Of a stretch of DNA of 64,000 bases, positions 55,471 to 64,000 are shown one piece after another (position 1 is the stretch's first letter; each line of letters begins with the position of its first letter). Source of the DNA: [Leptolyngbya] sp. PCC 7376. Its GTDB lineage: Bacteria; Cyanobacteriota; Cyanobacteriia; Cyanobacteriales; MRBY01. The notes below the pieces were generated by a model that was given only the letters and a program-made list of their open reading frames with translations, was not told the DNA's origin and searched no databases. Both the position numbers and the translations under genes were made by a program. Where the stretch lies: the NCBI RefSeq assembly GCF_000316605.1, contig NC_019683.1:1-64000 (forward strand). Reading direction: 5' to 3'.

Positions 55471-55511
55471 AGCTAATTAAACATATGTTTAATTAGCTAA
55501 ACGAGTGTTTA
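55471..55511. promoter_or_regulatory. Tandem operator-like palindromes (TetR/Rieske gene)
   Basis: 55471-55498 is a perfect 28-base palindrome with core TTAAACATATGTTTAA. It abuts a second, imperfect site, TAAAC-GAGT-GTTTA, at 55498-55511. Both share the half-site TAAAC separated by four bases. They end 9 bases before the Rieske ATG at 55521, where a bound repressor would block initiation. Confidence 0.8.
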
Positions 55512-55520
55512 ATTAGATAG

Positions 55521-56504
55521 ATGGAAAGTATGCAAGCTATTCTTCCCGGTGCACCTTGGTTGGTTGCCCATCGATCGATGCTAGGTATTAATTGTCCCTA
55601 CAAGCTCACCCTGAATGGTCAAGATTATGTCCTTTGGCAAAATGCTGCTGGCGAGATTTTTGGGCTAAATAATATTTGTCCCCATATGCAAGCCCCGTTA
55701 TCGAATGGTTGGATTTGTGAGGAACGCAATACGATCACCTGTCCATTCCATGCGTTGGAATTTGATGGTGTGGGTCGTTTATGGCGAGATGGTGAATTTG
55801 GGAAAGCGCCCATCAGCGAAACTCTGGAGTTGATTATTGATGGTGATTTGATTTGGACTTATGGTGGCTTTGAGCCGAAGTTGCCAGTGCCTAAATTGCA
55901 TCGCCAAGTGGCATCAGAATATGAATTTCTAGGGGTGACAGCAGAGAAAAGTATTCAGAGTGAATTTCTCCGCAGTTTGATGATTAATTACGATCACAAT
56001 CATCAAAATGGCACGCATCGAGAATTTTTTAAATGTAAGTCTTGTCAATCTAAATTTGTCGAAAAAAATGACATTTACGCAAAGGTGGCACAAACAGTCG
56101 AAAAGGATCACTATACGCCAGAGGAGATTGCCACCAATCCGATGTTAGGGGCAATTCCAGAGGTGATGCATAATTTTTTGGAATATGTTTTTCCGTCTAC
56201 ACAGTTTTTCTGTTTGCAGTCTCCTGAGGTGCAGACATATCAAGGCCATGTGCTCTACCCTGAAACGGAAAATCAAACGAAAACTTTTATTTTGCTCTAC
56301 GCTAAATTTAGTCAGCCAGAGTTAAAAGCTGTGATGCAAGATTCGTTACTCAACGCAGCATCAATTGTGGTTCAGCAAGATACAGAATGCCTTGAAAGTT
56401 TATACCCAATGGCAAAGTCTAAGGTTCATCTCGATAACGAAGACATTATGTTCTATGCAGAAGAACTTTATGAAGGTTGGGGGCAACGTTGCCCTGCTGT
56501 TTAA
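55521..56504 (+). CDS. Rieske [2Fe-2S] oxygenase-like protein
   Basis: 327 residues. The Rieske cluster motif is C-x-H (Cys53-Pro-His55, NICPHMQAPLSNG) and C-x2-H (Cys74-Pro-Phe-His77, TCPFHALEFDG). The mononuclear iron site reads NYDHNHQNGTH (Asp158, His161, His166, D-x2-H-x4-H). It resembles oxygenases of the PaO/aromatic-ring type. The substrate and reductase are not in the neighbourhood. Transcription probably depends on the divergent TetR. Confidence 0.88.
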   Translation: MESMQAILPGAPWLVAHRSMLGINCPYKLTLNGQDYVLWQNAAGEIFGLNNICPHMQAPLSNGWICEERNTITCPFHALEFDGVGRLWRDGEFGKAPISETLELIIDGDLIWTYGGFEPKLPVPKLHRQVASEYEFLGVTAEKSIQSEFLRSLMINYDHNHQNGTHREFFKCKSCQSKFVEKNDIYAKVAQTVEKDHYTPEEIATNPMLGAIPEVMHNFLEYVFPSTQFFCLQSPEVQTYQGHVLYPETENQTKTFILLYAKFSQPELKAVMQDSLLNAASIVVQQDTECLESLYPMAKSKVHLDNEDIMFYAEELYEGWGQRCPAV

Positions 56505-56569
56505 GCTCTTGTTCTGAATTGCATGGATTGGCGATGGCCTGTGACTTTATTGTGTGATAGGTGAAAAAA

Positions 56570-59080
56570 TTAGTCTGAGTCTGAGAGTTCTGGTTGCTCT
56601 ACATCAATAAGGTCGATCCCTAAATAGGTTTTAAGGATTTGGAAAACATCGTTGGCATGGAATGGTTTACCAAGGACATCATCAAAGCCATGGTCAATGA
56701 AGCTCGATATTTCATCAAGTTGGAGGCTGGCAGTACAAGCAATAATGATTGCCTCATCACCCTCTTCTTTTTTACGGATGGCAGTGATGGCATCTTTGCC
56801 GTCCATGACCGGCATTAACCAGTCCATAAAAATCAAATGGGGCTGCCAGTCTTGCCATTGGGCGATCGCCTCACGACCATCAGCTGCTTCTGCTACTTGG
56901 AATTGGTAGGGCTTCAATAATTTTGTAAAGAGTAGACGATTAATCCGACTGTCATCGACGATCAAAATTTTGTATTGAGCCTGACTTGAAGCTGGGACTT
57001 GATCAACGATTTTTGTTGGGGCGATCGCCTCTTCCTCGACAATCGGGAAGCTAAGTTCAAAAGAAAATGTTGAGCCGACCATCACGGTACTTTCTAGGGA
57101 AATTTCGCCGCCCATGATGCGTACAAACTCGCGTGAAATAGTCAGTCCTAAGCCTGACCCCCCAGCCAATTGCTTTCCAGAATCAGTTTGCTGGAAAGGC
57201 TCAAAAATTTTGATTTGCTCAGATTTAGGGATGCCAATACCGCTATCGGCAATTGTAAATTCTAAAGTGATCTCCTTGGGTTGGCTGACGATCTCCGTAA
57301 TGGTGAGACAAACAGAGCCCGCTGTCGTAAATTTGAACGCATTGCTCAGTAAGTTAATTAAAACCTGCCGTAACTTGTGGCGATCCGCGTGGACAAATTT
57401 TGGGAGACTGGGTGGTAAATTTAGCGCGAACGTTAGATTTTTAGCCTGGGTCTGAATCAAAAATAGATTGCTGAGGTCATGGCACAGTTGGCGTAGATCT
57501 GTTGGCTCAGGAGCGAGTGCCATGCCACCTGCTTCGATCTTCGACATATCTAAAATCACATGGATCAAATCCAGCAGATGCTCGCCACTGCGCTGCATAA
57601 TGTCGAGGTTTTTCTGTTGCTCGCTGTTCAGATTAGGCGATCGCTGTAAAACTTGCACAAATCCTAAAATTGCATTGAGAGGTGTCCGCAATTCATGGTT
57701 CATATTGGCGAGAAATTTGCTTTTCGCTTCGTTTGCAACTTCTGCTTTTTCCTTTGCTTCGAGTAACGCTTCATTGGATTGGGCGAGATCTGCAGTACGT
57801 TGATTGACCCGGTCTTCAAGGTCCGTAAAAGCGCTTTGTAATTGCTCTGCCATCTGGGCGATCGCCTCGGTGAGCTGCCCTAATTCATCCTGGCGATCGC
57901 TCTTAATATCTTGTTCCCACTCGCCATGGGCTAACCCTTGGGTCACTTTGTTTAACCGTAAAATCGGCGCCAGTACCCAACGACTGGTGAGCACTCCCAA
58001 CGCCAAAGCGACACACAGGGCGATCGTCCATAAAATTACCGTTTGATAGGCATTCGCATAGATTTGCGTCATAAAGTCCGCTTCAGGGATGACCACCACA
58101 ATGAGCCAATCCAACCCAAACTCATCGCGATATGGACTGACTCGCACCAATTGTTTGCGATTATCCTGCTGAAAATCGAGCTGTTCTACCGAGCTAATCT
58201 GATTGAGATCTGTAAAATTTGCGTTGAGATATTCACTGGTACTGCGAATCAGTGGATTGTCGCTTTCTGTCCCTAAAATTCGTTCGACATTTTCGTCAGT
58301 TTCCCGAAAGGCTGCTGCTTCCCCAGAGTTCGCGATTAACAGGCCATTTTTTTCTAGGATGAAAGTCTGACCTGTTTTGCCAACGCGGATTTGCCGTAAA
58401 AAATCACTAATATCCGATAGTGAGAAATCGACTGCAAATACTCCCTGTAACTCTGGTGTATAAACGGCTGTCACCGCTGGCAATGCTAAGTTTGGGTAGG
58501 GGGCATACCAAAGATAAGGGTCTCCCCATACTGGTTGTTTTTCGGCGATCGCCGTTGTGTACCAAGGACGTCCCAGCATCTCATAGCCTGGCACTGAACT
58601 CTGCAACGCTAACCGATTACCTAAGGCATCTGTCGTATAGGTATCAAAGGATTTATCCGGTGGTGCCGAATTTGAATAGCCAAGGGTAATACCACTGTTT
58701 TCTTCTCCTGCACCAACAAACTCAGGTTTTGGTGAGCCAAAGTAAATATAGGTGGCAGGCTCAAATTGTTGCATTTGTCGCCAAAAAGTTTTTTCTAATT
58801 GCTCGACATTATTTGGGTCAAGAATTCCCAAACGCACTGCGTCTGCATTTAACCGATTAATCTGATGGGGAATCGATAAATAACTCTGCAACCGCTCCTC
58901 AATCCGAAATGTGATTTCTGAGGTGAGCTGTGTTGATAATTCATTAACGGTTTTCTGACCAGTCCGAAAAGATAGCCACCCTACAACTCCGACTGTACCC
59001 ATAATCTGTAGTACAAACGGCACAACCAATACTGTCCGCAACGGGAGCGATCGCCAAAATTTTTGGATGGAAAGTGGCAA
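56570..59080 (-). CDS. Hybrid sensor histidine kinase with receiver domain
   Basis: 836 residues. A membrane helix (about 17-37), extracytoplasmic double-Cache-like sensor (about 40-340, FAVDFSLSDISDFLRQIRVGKTGQTFILEKNGLLI), second helix (about 347-367), HAMP and coiled coil (about 368-445), HisKA with NHELRTPLNAILGF (phospho-His about 459), and a HATPase domain with LINLLSNAFKFT, IADSGIGIPKSEQIKIFEPF and GGSGLGLTIS. The C-terminal receiver (about 703-825) has Asp in LIFMDWLMPVMDG. All catalytic residues look intact. The output partner is not in the window. Confidence 0.95.
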   Translation of the reverse strand: MPLSIQKFWRSLPLRTVLVVPFVLQIMGTVGVVGWLSFRTGQKTVNELSTQLTSEITFRIEERLQSYLSIPHQINRLNADAVRLGILDPNNVEQLEKTFWRQMQQFEPATYIYFGSPKPEFVGAGEENSGITLGYSNSAPPDKSFDTYTTDALGNRLALQSSVPGYEMLGRPWYTTAIAEKQPVWGDPYLWYAPYPNLALPAVTAVYTPELQGVFAVDFSLSDISDFLRQIRVGKTGQTFILEKNGLLIANSGEAAAFRETDENVERILGTESDNPLIRSTSEYLNANFTDLNQISSVEQLDFQQDNRKQLVRVSPYRDEFGLDWLIVVVIPEADFMTQIYANAYQTVILWTIALCVALALGVLTSRWVLAPILRLNKVTQGLAHGEWEQDIKSDRQDELGQLTEAIAQMAEQLQSAFTDLEDRVNQRTADLAQSNEALLEAKEKAEVANEAKSKFLANMNHELRTPLNAILGFVQVLQRSPNLNSEQQKNLDIMQRSGEHLLDLIHVILDMSKIEAGGMALAPEPTDLRQLCHDLSNLFLIQTQAKNLTFALNLPPSLPKFVHADRHKLRQVLINLLSNAFKFTTAGSVCLTITEIVSQPKEITLEFTIADSGIGIPKSEQIKIFEPFQQTDSGKQLAGGSGLGLTISREFVRIMGGEISLESTVMVGSTFSFELSFPIVEEEAIAPTKIVDQVPASSQAQYKILIVDDSRINRLLFTKLLKPYQFQVAEAADGREAIAQWQDWQPHLIFMDWLMPVMDGKDAITAIRKKEEGDEAIIIACTASLQLDEISSFIDHGFDDVLGKPFHANDVFQILKTYLGIDLIDVEQPELSDSD

Positions 59081-59353
59081 AATTACAACCGCCTAGTCGG
59101 TATATGGAGCAGCTAAGAACCTAATTCTTCTTAATGCCTTTAAAATCAGTCAATAAAAAGTAGCAGGAAATACCGAATTATTTCTTATCTAATTACCATT
59201 TTGCGTGGAATTCATGTCAATGGGAGATTTTTTTGTAAATTAGCACCCTCGTTTATAAATTCATGATGATCACTGGCTATATGCCCCAAGAGTTTGAATA
59301 ATATCGCGATCATTAAAAACGAGGCGATCGCCAAGGAGAGAGGAACAGTTTGT
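59081..59353. other. Intergenic region
   Basis: AT-rich; HIP1 at about 59324. No gene, hairpin or open frame of note. Confidence 0.4.
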
Positions 59354-62338
59354 TTATCGAGAAATTGAAGCGAACCCAGAACAAGTTGCATTACTCGTCA
59401 ATATCGGAGGTTTAGCGGCTGTTGAAATTAATTCAATGTCGCTAGCATTAGTTCGATGCCAGCCATTGGTGGCAGTTAGAGGTTGTGTTACCGGTTGGTC
59501 GGAAGAAAGAGAGGGTATTTTAGCGTCACCATTATTCTCAAAAGAGACGGTACGCATATCGATCCAGAAGTGGCGATTTTGAATCAATGTTCCGACAGGG
59601 CTTGGTGGAAGACCTCCACGTCCAGTGATAGTAAAAGTATTGCCCTTACTGTTGTCGCAAGTATAGGAGATTTCTTTATCTGGAGCCTTTAACCTATTGA
59701 GCAAGGCGATCCAAAATATATTTTGTTCTCCTTTAGAGCTATTAATTTCTACAATGCCACTCACTCCAAATCCGAGGCTCCCTCCTAATTCAGCACCGGG
59801 GACAATGTCACTTTTAGGGGTTTGTTGAGGACGAAACCTAAGGCCGAATAAGCCCTGTGTCGTAATGCTAATGCGACCATCATTTCCAGTTAATGACTGA
59901 GCGACAATGTCAGTATTTTCTAAAGGCAAACCAACTATTAACGGTGCTGTCAAATTAATATCACCAGCGTTACCATTACGGGTCGCTGTCGATAGCAAAC
60001 TGTTATCTCTTAAAAGCAAAGCTTCACCCGCATTCACTGTGAGATCACTACCATCTCCATCATTTGCAAGTGCTGTGATCTGTCCTCTCTCTAATGTCAC
60101 TCTTGTTGGGACGGCGATCGCCACATCTCCGGCAGACCCTCCACTAGATAAATTATTGGCAGTAATCTTGGCATCAGTCAGCGTTAATTCACCAGCACTC
60201 AAGTTAATATCACCACCATTGCCAATTGACCCTGGTAACGCTTGACTTTGAATGGTTCCCGTCTCTGAAACTTTGACTAAACCGGTTGCCGTAATCTCGA
60301 TTTGCCCTGCATTATTGCCGCCAGCCGTACTCGCTGTAATATCACCACCTTGTAGAGTTAAATCATTGGTTTGGACTCTAATTTGACCCGCTTGACCCGT
60401 TGCTCCAGTACGAACTGCTGTGGTGAAACCACCACGGTTACCCATTAGAGTTTGGCCACTAATATTGATTGTCTGTGCCTGCACATCGATACTGCCGCCA
60501 TTGCCTGAGCCTTCCGTTGCAGCATCAATGATTGCACCATTTTGTAGGGTTAATGTGTTTGTGTTTAGCGTAATCCCCCCTCCTGTTCCCGCCACATTGC
60601 CAATCACACCAGATTTAATTGAGGCAGTTCCTCGCAGTGACTCAATGGCGCCATCTAGTTCAACCGTTTGAGCATTAATCAAAACATTGCCAGCCGTGCC
60701 TGCTGCCCGTGCAGATGAATTGATTACAGAGCCGTCTCTCAACTCCAAGCGTTCTGCGTCAATAAAAATATCTCCGCCCTGGGCGATCGCCAAAGCATCT
60801 GGATCGACTTCTGTGGTGATAGCACTACCAAAACCGCGATCATTGATGCCGGACAAGGAAACTAGGCTCGCTCCAATCTGAATGTTGCCGCCCTGTCCAG
60901 TGTTTTCTGTATCTACATCAATGAGAGCGCCATCCATGAGGAAAAGCCGATCTGCTTGCAAGAATAGGTTGCCCCCAGCGCCACTTTCTTCTGTTTCAAG
61001 GGTAAGAATTGTCCCTAAACCATCCGCTTGAACTCCACGTAGGATGACATCTCCTGTTGCCGTAAGTCTAAAGTCTCCGGCGTCCCCTGGACCTTCAGAT
61101 TCTGCTCCCAAAACAGCTCCATCAGCTAAGAATGTTTGCGTATTGATGATGACATCGCCACCTCGACCCGTTGCACCAACTTCATCGTCAACTTCTGAGC
61201 GAATGGAACTAAAACCATCAGCGACTCCCTGTCCACTGACTTCGACGTAATCTGCATCGATATTGATACTGCCGCCTGTACCAACGCTTTCTGTCTGCGA
61301 GAAGATGGATGCTCCATCGCGGACGAGTAGACGTTCCGTGAAAATATTGATATCAGCTCCTTCTCCTCCGGCTGTGGCATCATCATCAACCTCACTAAAA
61401 ATTAGACTTTCGCTCCCAGAGGTATTTTCATCGGTAAGCAATACTTGTTCAGACCCATAAATACTGATATCATCAGCGGCGATCGCCCCGTCATTAATAA
61501 CGCGGATACTTGATTGCTCTTTTAAGGTGATATTTCGACCTTGGATCTGGACAGCACCGCCACCATTACCGCGATTAAAAATATCAGAATCATTTTGCAG
61601 CGTAATATCACGCCACTCGCCGACGGTTGGTTGGGTACCCAAGGCTTGTTGATTATTGGCCATTGTTAGGGGCACAAAGGCATTGGCGGCGGCAAAGAGT
61701 TCGACTCGACCTTCTGATGCCTCCAGTACTCCTGCATCAAGGGTGACCGTTCCTCCGACAAAACCGATAGTTTGTCCAGAGCCAATTTCTAAAACGCCAT
61801 CATCAATAAAAATCTCGCCGGGATTTGTTCCTAGCTGTAATCCCATTGGCGTTGAAATTGTCAATAGTGGAGCTGGGTTAGCTGTCGCTGCACTGAACTC
61901 TAGATTATTCCTAAAGACAAGACTATCGGCCGTCGTTGCGATGAAGGAGCCGGGTAAGCTTAAGCTTGCACTTGGGCCGAAGGTAATACCATTTGGATTT
62001 AGCAGATATAAATCTGGATTGTTACCACCAGTCAATATCAGGTTGCTATCAATAAATGATGGATTGTTGCCTGTGACTCGACCGATAACGATATCGACCA
62101 AGTTTTGACTCATATTCAAATTAAAGGTGACGTCGGCAAACCCTGGCGAAAATTCAGAAAAACTATGGAATAGCGCTGTTGACTGTTGAGTTCCGCCAGT
62201 AATATCCAGAGAGCTGATTCCACTCACTACTGTCCCGACAGTACCATCAGCTGCCACGATCTGTGCTGTGGCTTGTGTTTCGAGCACAACCAATAGCCCG
62301 CCGAAACACAGTAATGGTAATAGTCTGCTTGACCCCAT
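59354..62338 (-). CDS. Filamentous-haemagglutinin-like TPS exoprotein
   Basis: 994 residues. A signal peptide (LLPLLCFGGLLVVLETQATAQ) is followed by the haemagglutination-activity / TPS secretion domain (about 30-190) with STALFHSFSEFSPGFADVTFNL, IIGRVTGNNPSFIDSNLI-like and NPDLYLLNPNGITFGPSASL. The rest is a beta-helix of many degenerate repeats (for example GGDIFIDAERLELRDGSVINSSARA). Exported to the surface through an Omp85-type TpsB, which is not in the window. The ATG at 62338 is chosen; a TTG twelve codons earlier is less likely. Confidence 0.9.
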   Translation of the reverse strand: MGSSRLLPLLCFGGLLVVLETQATAQIVAADGTVGTVVSGISSLDITGGTQQSTALFHSFSEFSPGFADVTFNLNMSQNLVDIVIGRVTGNNPSFIDSNLILTGGNNPDLYLLNPNGITFGPSASLSLPGSFIATTADSLVFRNNLEFSAATANPAPLLTISTPMGLQLGTNPGEIFIDDGVLEIGSGQTIGFVGGTVTLDAGVLEASEGRVELFAAANAFVPLTMANNQQALGTQPTVGEWRDITLQNDSDIFNRGNGGGAVQIQGRNITLKEQSSIRVINDGAIAADDISIYGSEQVLLTDENTSGSESLIFSEVDDDATAGGEGADINIFTERLLVRDGASIFSQTESVGTGGSINIDADYVEVSGQGVADGFSSIRSEVDDEVGATGRGGDVIINTQTFLADGAVLGAESEGPGDAGDFRLTATGDVILRGVQADGLGTILTLETEESGAGGNLFLQADRLFLMDGALIDVDTENTGQGGNIQIGASLVSLSGINDRGFGSAITTEVDPDALAIAQGGDIFIDAERLELRDGSVINSSARAAGTAGNVLINAQTVELDGAIESLRGTASIKSGVIGNVAGTGGGITLNTNTLTLQNGAIIDAATEGSGNGGSIDVQAQTINISGQTLMGNRGGFTTAVRTGATGQAGQIRVQTNDLTLQGGDITASTAGGNNAGQIEITATGLVKVSETGTIQSQALPGSIGNGGDINLSAGELTLTDAKITANNLSSGGSAGDVAIAVPTRVTLERGQITALANDGDGSDLTVNAGEALLLRDNSLLSTATRNGNAGDINLTAPLIVGLPLENTDIVAQSLTGNDGRISITTQGLFGLRFRPQQTPKSDIVPGAELGGSLGFGVSGIVEINSSKGEQNIFWIALLNRLKAPDKEISYTCDNSKGNTFTITGRGGLPPSPVGTLIQNRHFWIDMRTVSFENNGDAKIPSLSSDQPVTQPLTATNGWHRTNASDIELISTAAKPPILTSNATCSGFASISR

Positions 62339-62468
62339 TAACTTTATGATTTTTCTCTCGACATATTGATTCAACCATAGCGACTAATCTGCCATATCAA
62401 GATACGGCTACAGAATCAATATCAATGGTGGCGATCGCCGATATTATGCCTGAGGATGGTCACTGCCG

Positions 62469-63443
62469 CTAGCTATATAACGCCCCGACATAATCTCCAT
62501 AACCGTTGTAGGGTAAAGTCTCTTTAATTTCCCAACTGAACTCGCTACTATTGCCAATAAACTTCTCTGTCGCCTGAGACCAGCGGGGATGCGGTACATC
62601 TGGTTCGACATTGGCCTCAAATTTATATTCGTGAGAATCGAGAGTATTCCAATAGGTTTTAGGCTGCTCGGCGAGAAACTCAATTTTGACGATAGATTTT
62701 GCCCCTTTAAAGCCATATTTCCAAGGCACGACCATCCGCAATGGCGCACCATGTTGTTTCGGTAAATCATGGCCATAAATACCGAGGGCAAAAAAGGCGA
62801 GATCGTTATTCATCTCTTCGATGCTCAAACCTTCTGTGTAAGGCCAAGGCAAACTACCGAGGTGAAAACCGGGCCCATAAGTGACGTTTTCGTCGTAGTA
62901 GGTAGAGAAACTTACAAATTTGGCGTTACTTTTGGGGTTAACTGCCTTAATGAGTTCGCGCATTGGGAAGCCAGTCCAAGGCAAGACCATAGACCATGCT
63001 TCAACGCACCGGAACCGATAGATTCTTTCTTCTAGGGGAAATTTTGTTTTGAGATCGTCAATGTCGTAGGTTTGAGGATTATTGACCAAGCCACCCACTT
63101 CTACTTGCCAAGGTTTGGTCGGTAAGTTTTGGGCGTTCTGCCAAATGCCTTTGGTGCCGCCGAACTCATAAAAGTTGTTGTACTGACCCGCAAAAAGTTC
63201 TTTGGTTATCGGGCGATCGCCCACTTGAAACGCTTTATTTTTCGTTGCCGATAACTTTGGTAAATCGAGAGTTTTTTTCAGTTCTGCATATTGGTCGTCT
63301 TTCGATTGGCAGCCCATCAACGTTGCGCCAATTCCTGCCCCAATCACTGTCTGAATAAACTTACGACGATTCCAATAGGACCCTTCGGCGGTCACCAAAT
63401 TTTCAGAAATCGAATAGGAAGGCGGGACTTTAAAGAGAACCAT
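62469..63443 (-). CDS. msrP: Protein-methionine-sulfoxide reductase catalytic subunit MsrP
   Basis: 324 residues. A twin-arginine-type signal (YWNRRKFIQTVIGAGIGATLMGC) precedes the molybdopterin domain, with the molybdenum-ligating Cys in YRFRCVEAWSMVLPWTGFPM (about 145). It repairs oxidised Met in extracytoplasmic proteins using electrons from the membrane partner MsrQ, not in the window. The GC at the end of the signal is a possible lipobox. Start at MVLFKVPPSYSISENLVT; the upstream 15 codons lack support. Confidence 0.92.
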   Translation of the reverse strand: MVLFKVPPSYSISENLVTAEGSYWNRRKFIQTVIGAGIGATLMGCQSKDDQYAELKKTLDLPKLSATKNKAFQVGDRPITKELFAGQYNNFYEFGGTKGIWQNAQNLPTKPWQVEVGGLVNNPQTYDIDDLKTKFPLEERIYRFRCVEAWSMVLPWTGFPMRELIKAVNPKSNAKFVSFSTYYDENVTYGPGFHLGSLPWPYTEGLSIEEMNNDLAFFALGIYGHDLPKQHGAPLRMVVPWKYGFKGAKSIVKIEFLAEQPKTYWNTLDSHEYKFEANVEPDVPHPRWSQATEKFIGNSSEFSWEIKETLPYNGYGDYVGALYS

Positions 63444-63558
63444 ATGGCTGCGGCAACGACTGTCGTTTAAGACTGTAGCGCATTTCAAGCGGTGGAGGTT
63501 CCCTCAAGCCTTGTAACACTCCTTTACAATTGAAAGGCACCATTCAAGGGGATAAGTT

Positions 63559-64000
63559 GTGAAGGTTTTTTTACAACTAGAGCGCAAGACGCAGGTTAAT
63601 TTAGCTTTTCTGTTTTTAGCGGCACTGGGATTTTGGCTCAGTATGACCAGCTTATTACCTGTATTACCCGCTTATATCCAAGACCTTGGTGCATCGGATC
63701 AGCAGGTCGGTTTTGTGATGGGGTGTTTTGCTATTGGTCTTCTGCTCTCCCGCGCTCAATTGGGTAAGATGGCCGATGAGAAAAGCCGCAAATTAGTAAT
63801 TATGATTGGCGCGGCGGTGGTGGGCATTGCACCGTGGGGCTATATTTTTCTTGATTCGATCCCAGAAATGATGGTATGGCGAGCCTTTCACGGCCTAAGT
63901 ATCGCGGCATTTACAACTGGTTATAGTGCGTTGGTTGTGGATTTAGCGCCGGCAAAAAATCGTGGTGAAATTGTCAGTTATATGAGTTTGGCGATTCCGA
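63559..64000 (+). CDS. MFS transporter (N-terminal part, runs off the window)
   Basis: 147 codons visible from a GTG with AAGGGG 8 bases upstream. It has MFS character: hydrophobic LAFLFLAALGFWLSMTSLLPVLPAYI, GASDQQVGFVMGCFAIGLLLSRAQLGKMADEKSRK (the loop 2-3 G-x3-D-[RK] motif as GKMADEKSRK) and MVWRAFHGLSIAAFTTGYSALVVDL. The substrate is unknown. Incomplete at the right edge. Confidence 0.88.
   Translation, partial: MKVFLQLERKTQVNLAFLFLAALGFWLSMTSLLPVLPAYIQDLGASDQQVGFVMGCFAIGLLLSRAQLGKMADEKSRKLVIMIGAAVVGIAPWGYIFLDSIPEMMVWRAFHGLSIAAFTTGYSALVVDLAPAKNRGEIVSYMSLAIP

Noticed and set aside
59400-62000. Repetitive DNA with long minority-strand frames
   Set aside because: It reflects the beta-helix repeats of the haemagglutinin-like gene; plus-strand frames are shadows.

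Overview
The window is chromosomal DNA of a cyanobacterium. The evidence is the magnesium-chelatase large subunit ChlH, a DesA-type acyl-lipid desaturase, a metal-site-variant HemB, a DUF4278 protein, orthocaspase-like and CHAT proteins, and very frequent copies of the palindrome GCGATCGC (HIP1). Gene content and codon style suggest a relative of the marine Synechococcus sp. PCC 7002 / Leptolyngbya sp. PCC 7376 group; this is an inference from memory, not a database match.

Layout. 0-3.6 kb: dnaA, a small NrtS-type nitrate/nitrite transporter and an agmatine deiminase. 3.57-5.71 kb: a wrecked transposon cluster in which an IS5-like element is sandwiched between the halves of two different IS982 copies; the genes on both sides end in stop codons supplied by the IS982 termini. 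5.7-14 kb: wecB, tRNA-Asp with a clear promoter, a catalytically altered caspase-like protein followed by an apparently active CHAT protein, hemB, a membrane TPR protein and a strongly promoted DUF4278 gene. 14-18.1 kb: an accessory island with an MNT/HEPN toxin-antitoxin pair, a Uma2 nuclease-like gene between direct repeats, a truncated secreted-protein gene, and a second IS5-like copy carrying a nested, apparently complete IS630 element and abutting an IS1 remnant.

18.5-30.8 kb: a secreted beta-propeller protein with three Cys repeats, three GNAT acetyltransferases, a Ser/Thr kinase fused to VIT and VWA domains, an unlisted 47-aa zinc-ribbon gene, an ABC ATPase, bioD, prs, a degenerate receiver protein and desA. 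31-37.6 kb: a pair of half-size UPF0016 manganese-exporter-like proteins, an HPPD-like dioxygenase, and a minus-strand run of GT2 glycosyltransferase, NlpC/P60 peptidase, a DUF120-like protein, an ABC-2 permease and an M16 peptidase. 37.8-42.0 kb: a 1402-residue protein with three TIR-linker units, one membrane segment and fourteen WD40 repeats. 42.4-47.3 kb: M20 amidohydrolase, small hypotheticals, Uma2, and a compact BrnT / CopG-type / HEPN three-gene cluster. 47.4-64 kb: chlH, a methyltransferase, folP, xthA, a TetR regulator divergent from a Rieske oxygenase with two operator-like palindromes between them, a hybrid histidine kinase, a haemagglutinin-like TPS exoprotein, msrP and the start of an MFS transporter.

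How the parts relate. Housekeeping and photosynthesis genes are interleaved with conflict or stress modules: MNT/HEPN, BrnT/CopG/HEPN, caspase-like/CHAT and TIR-WD40. The best candidates for undescribed systems are the BrnT/CopG/HEPN cluster, the pseudo-caspase/CHAT pair and the triple-TIR WD40 protein. No CRISPR array or rRNA was seen.
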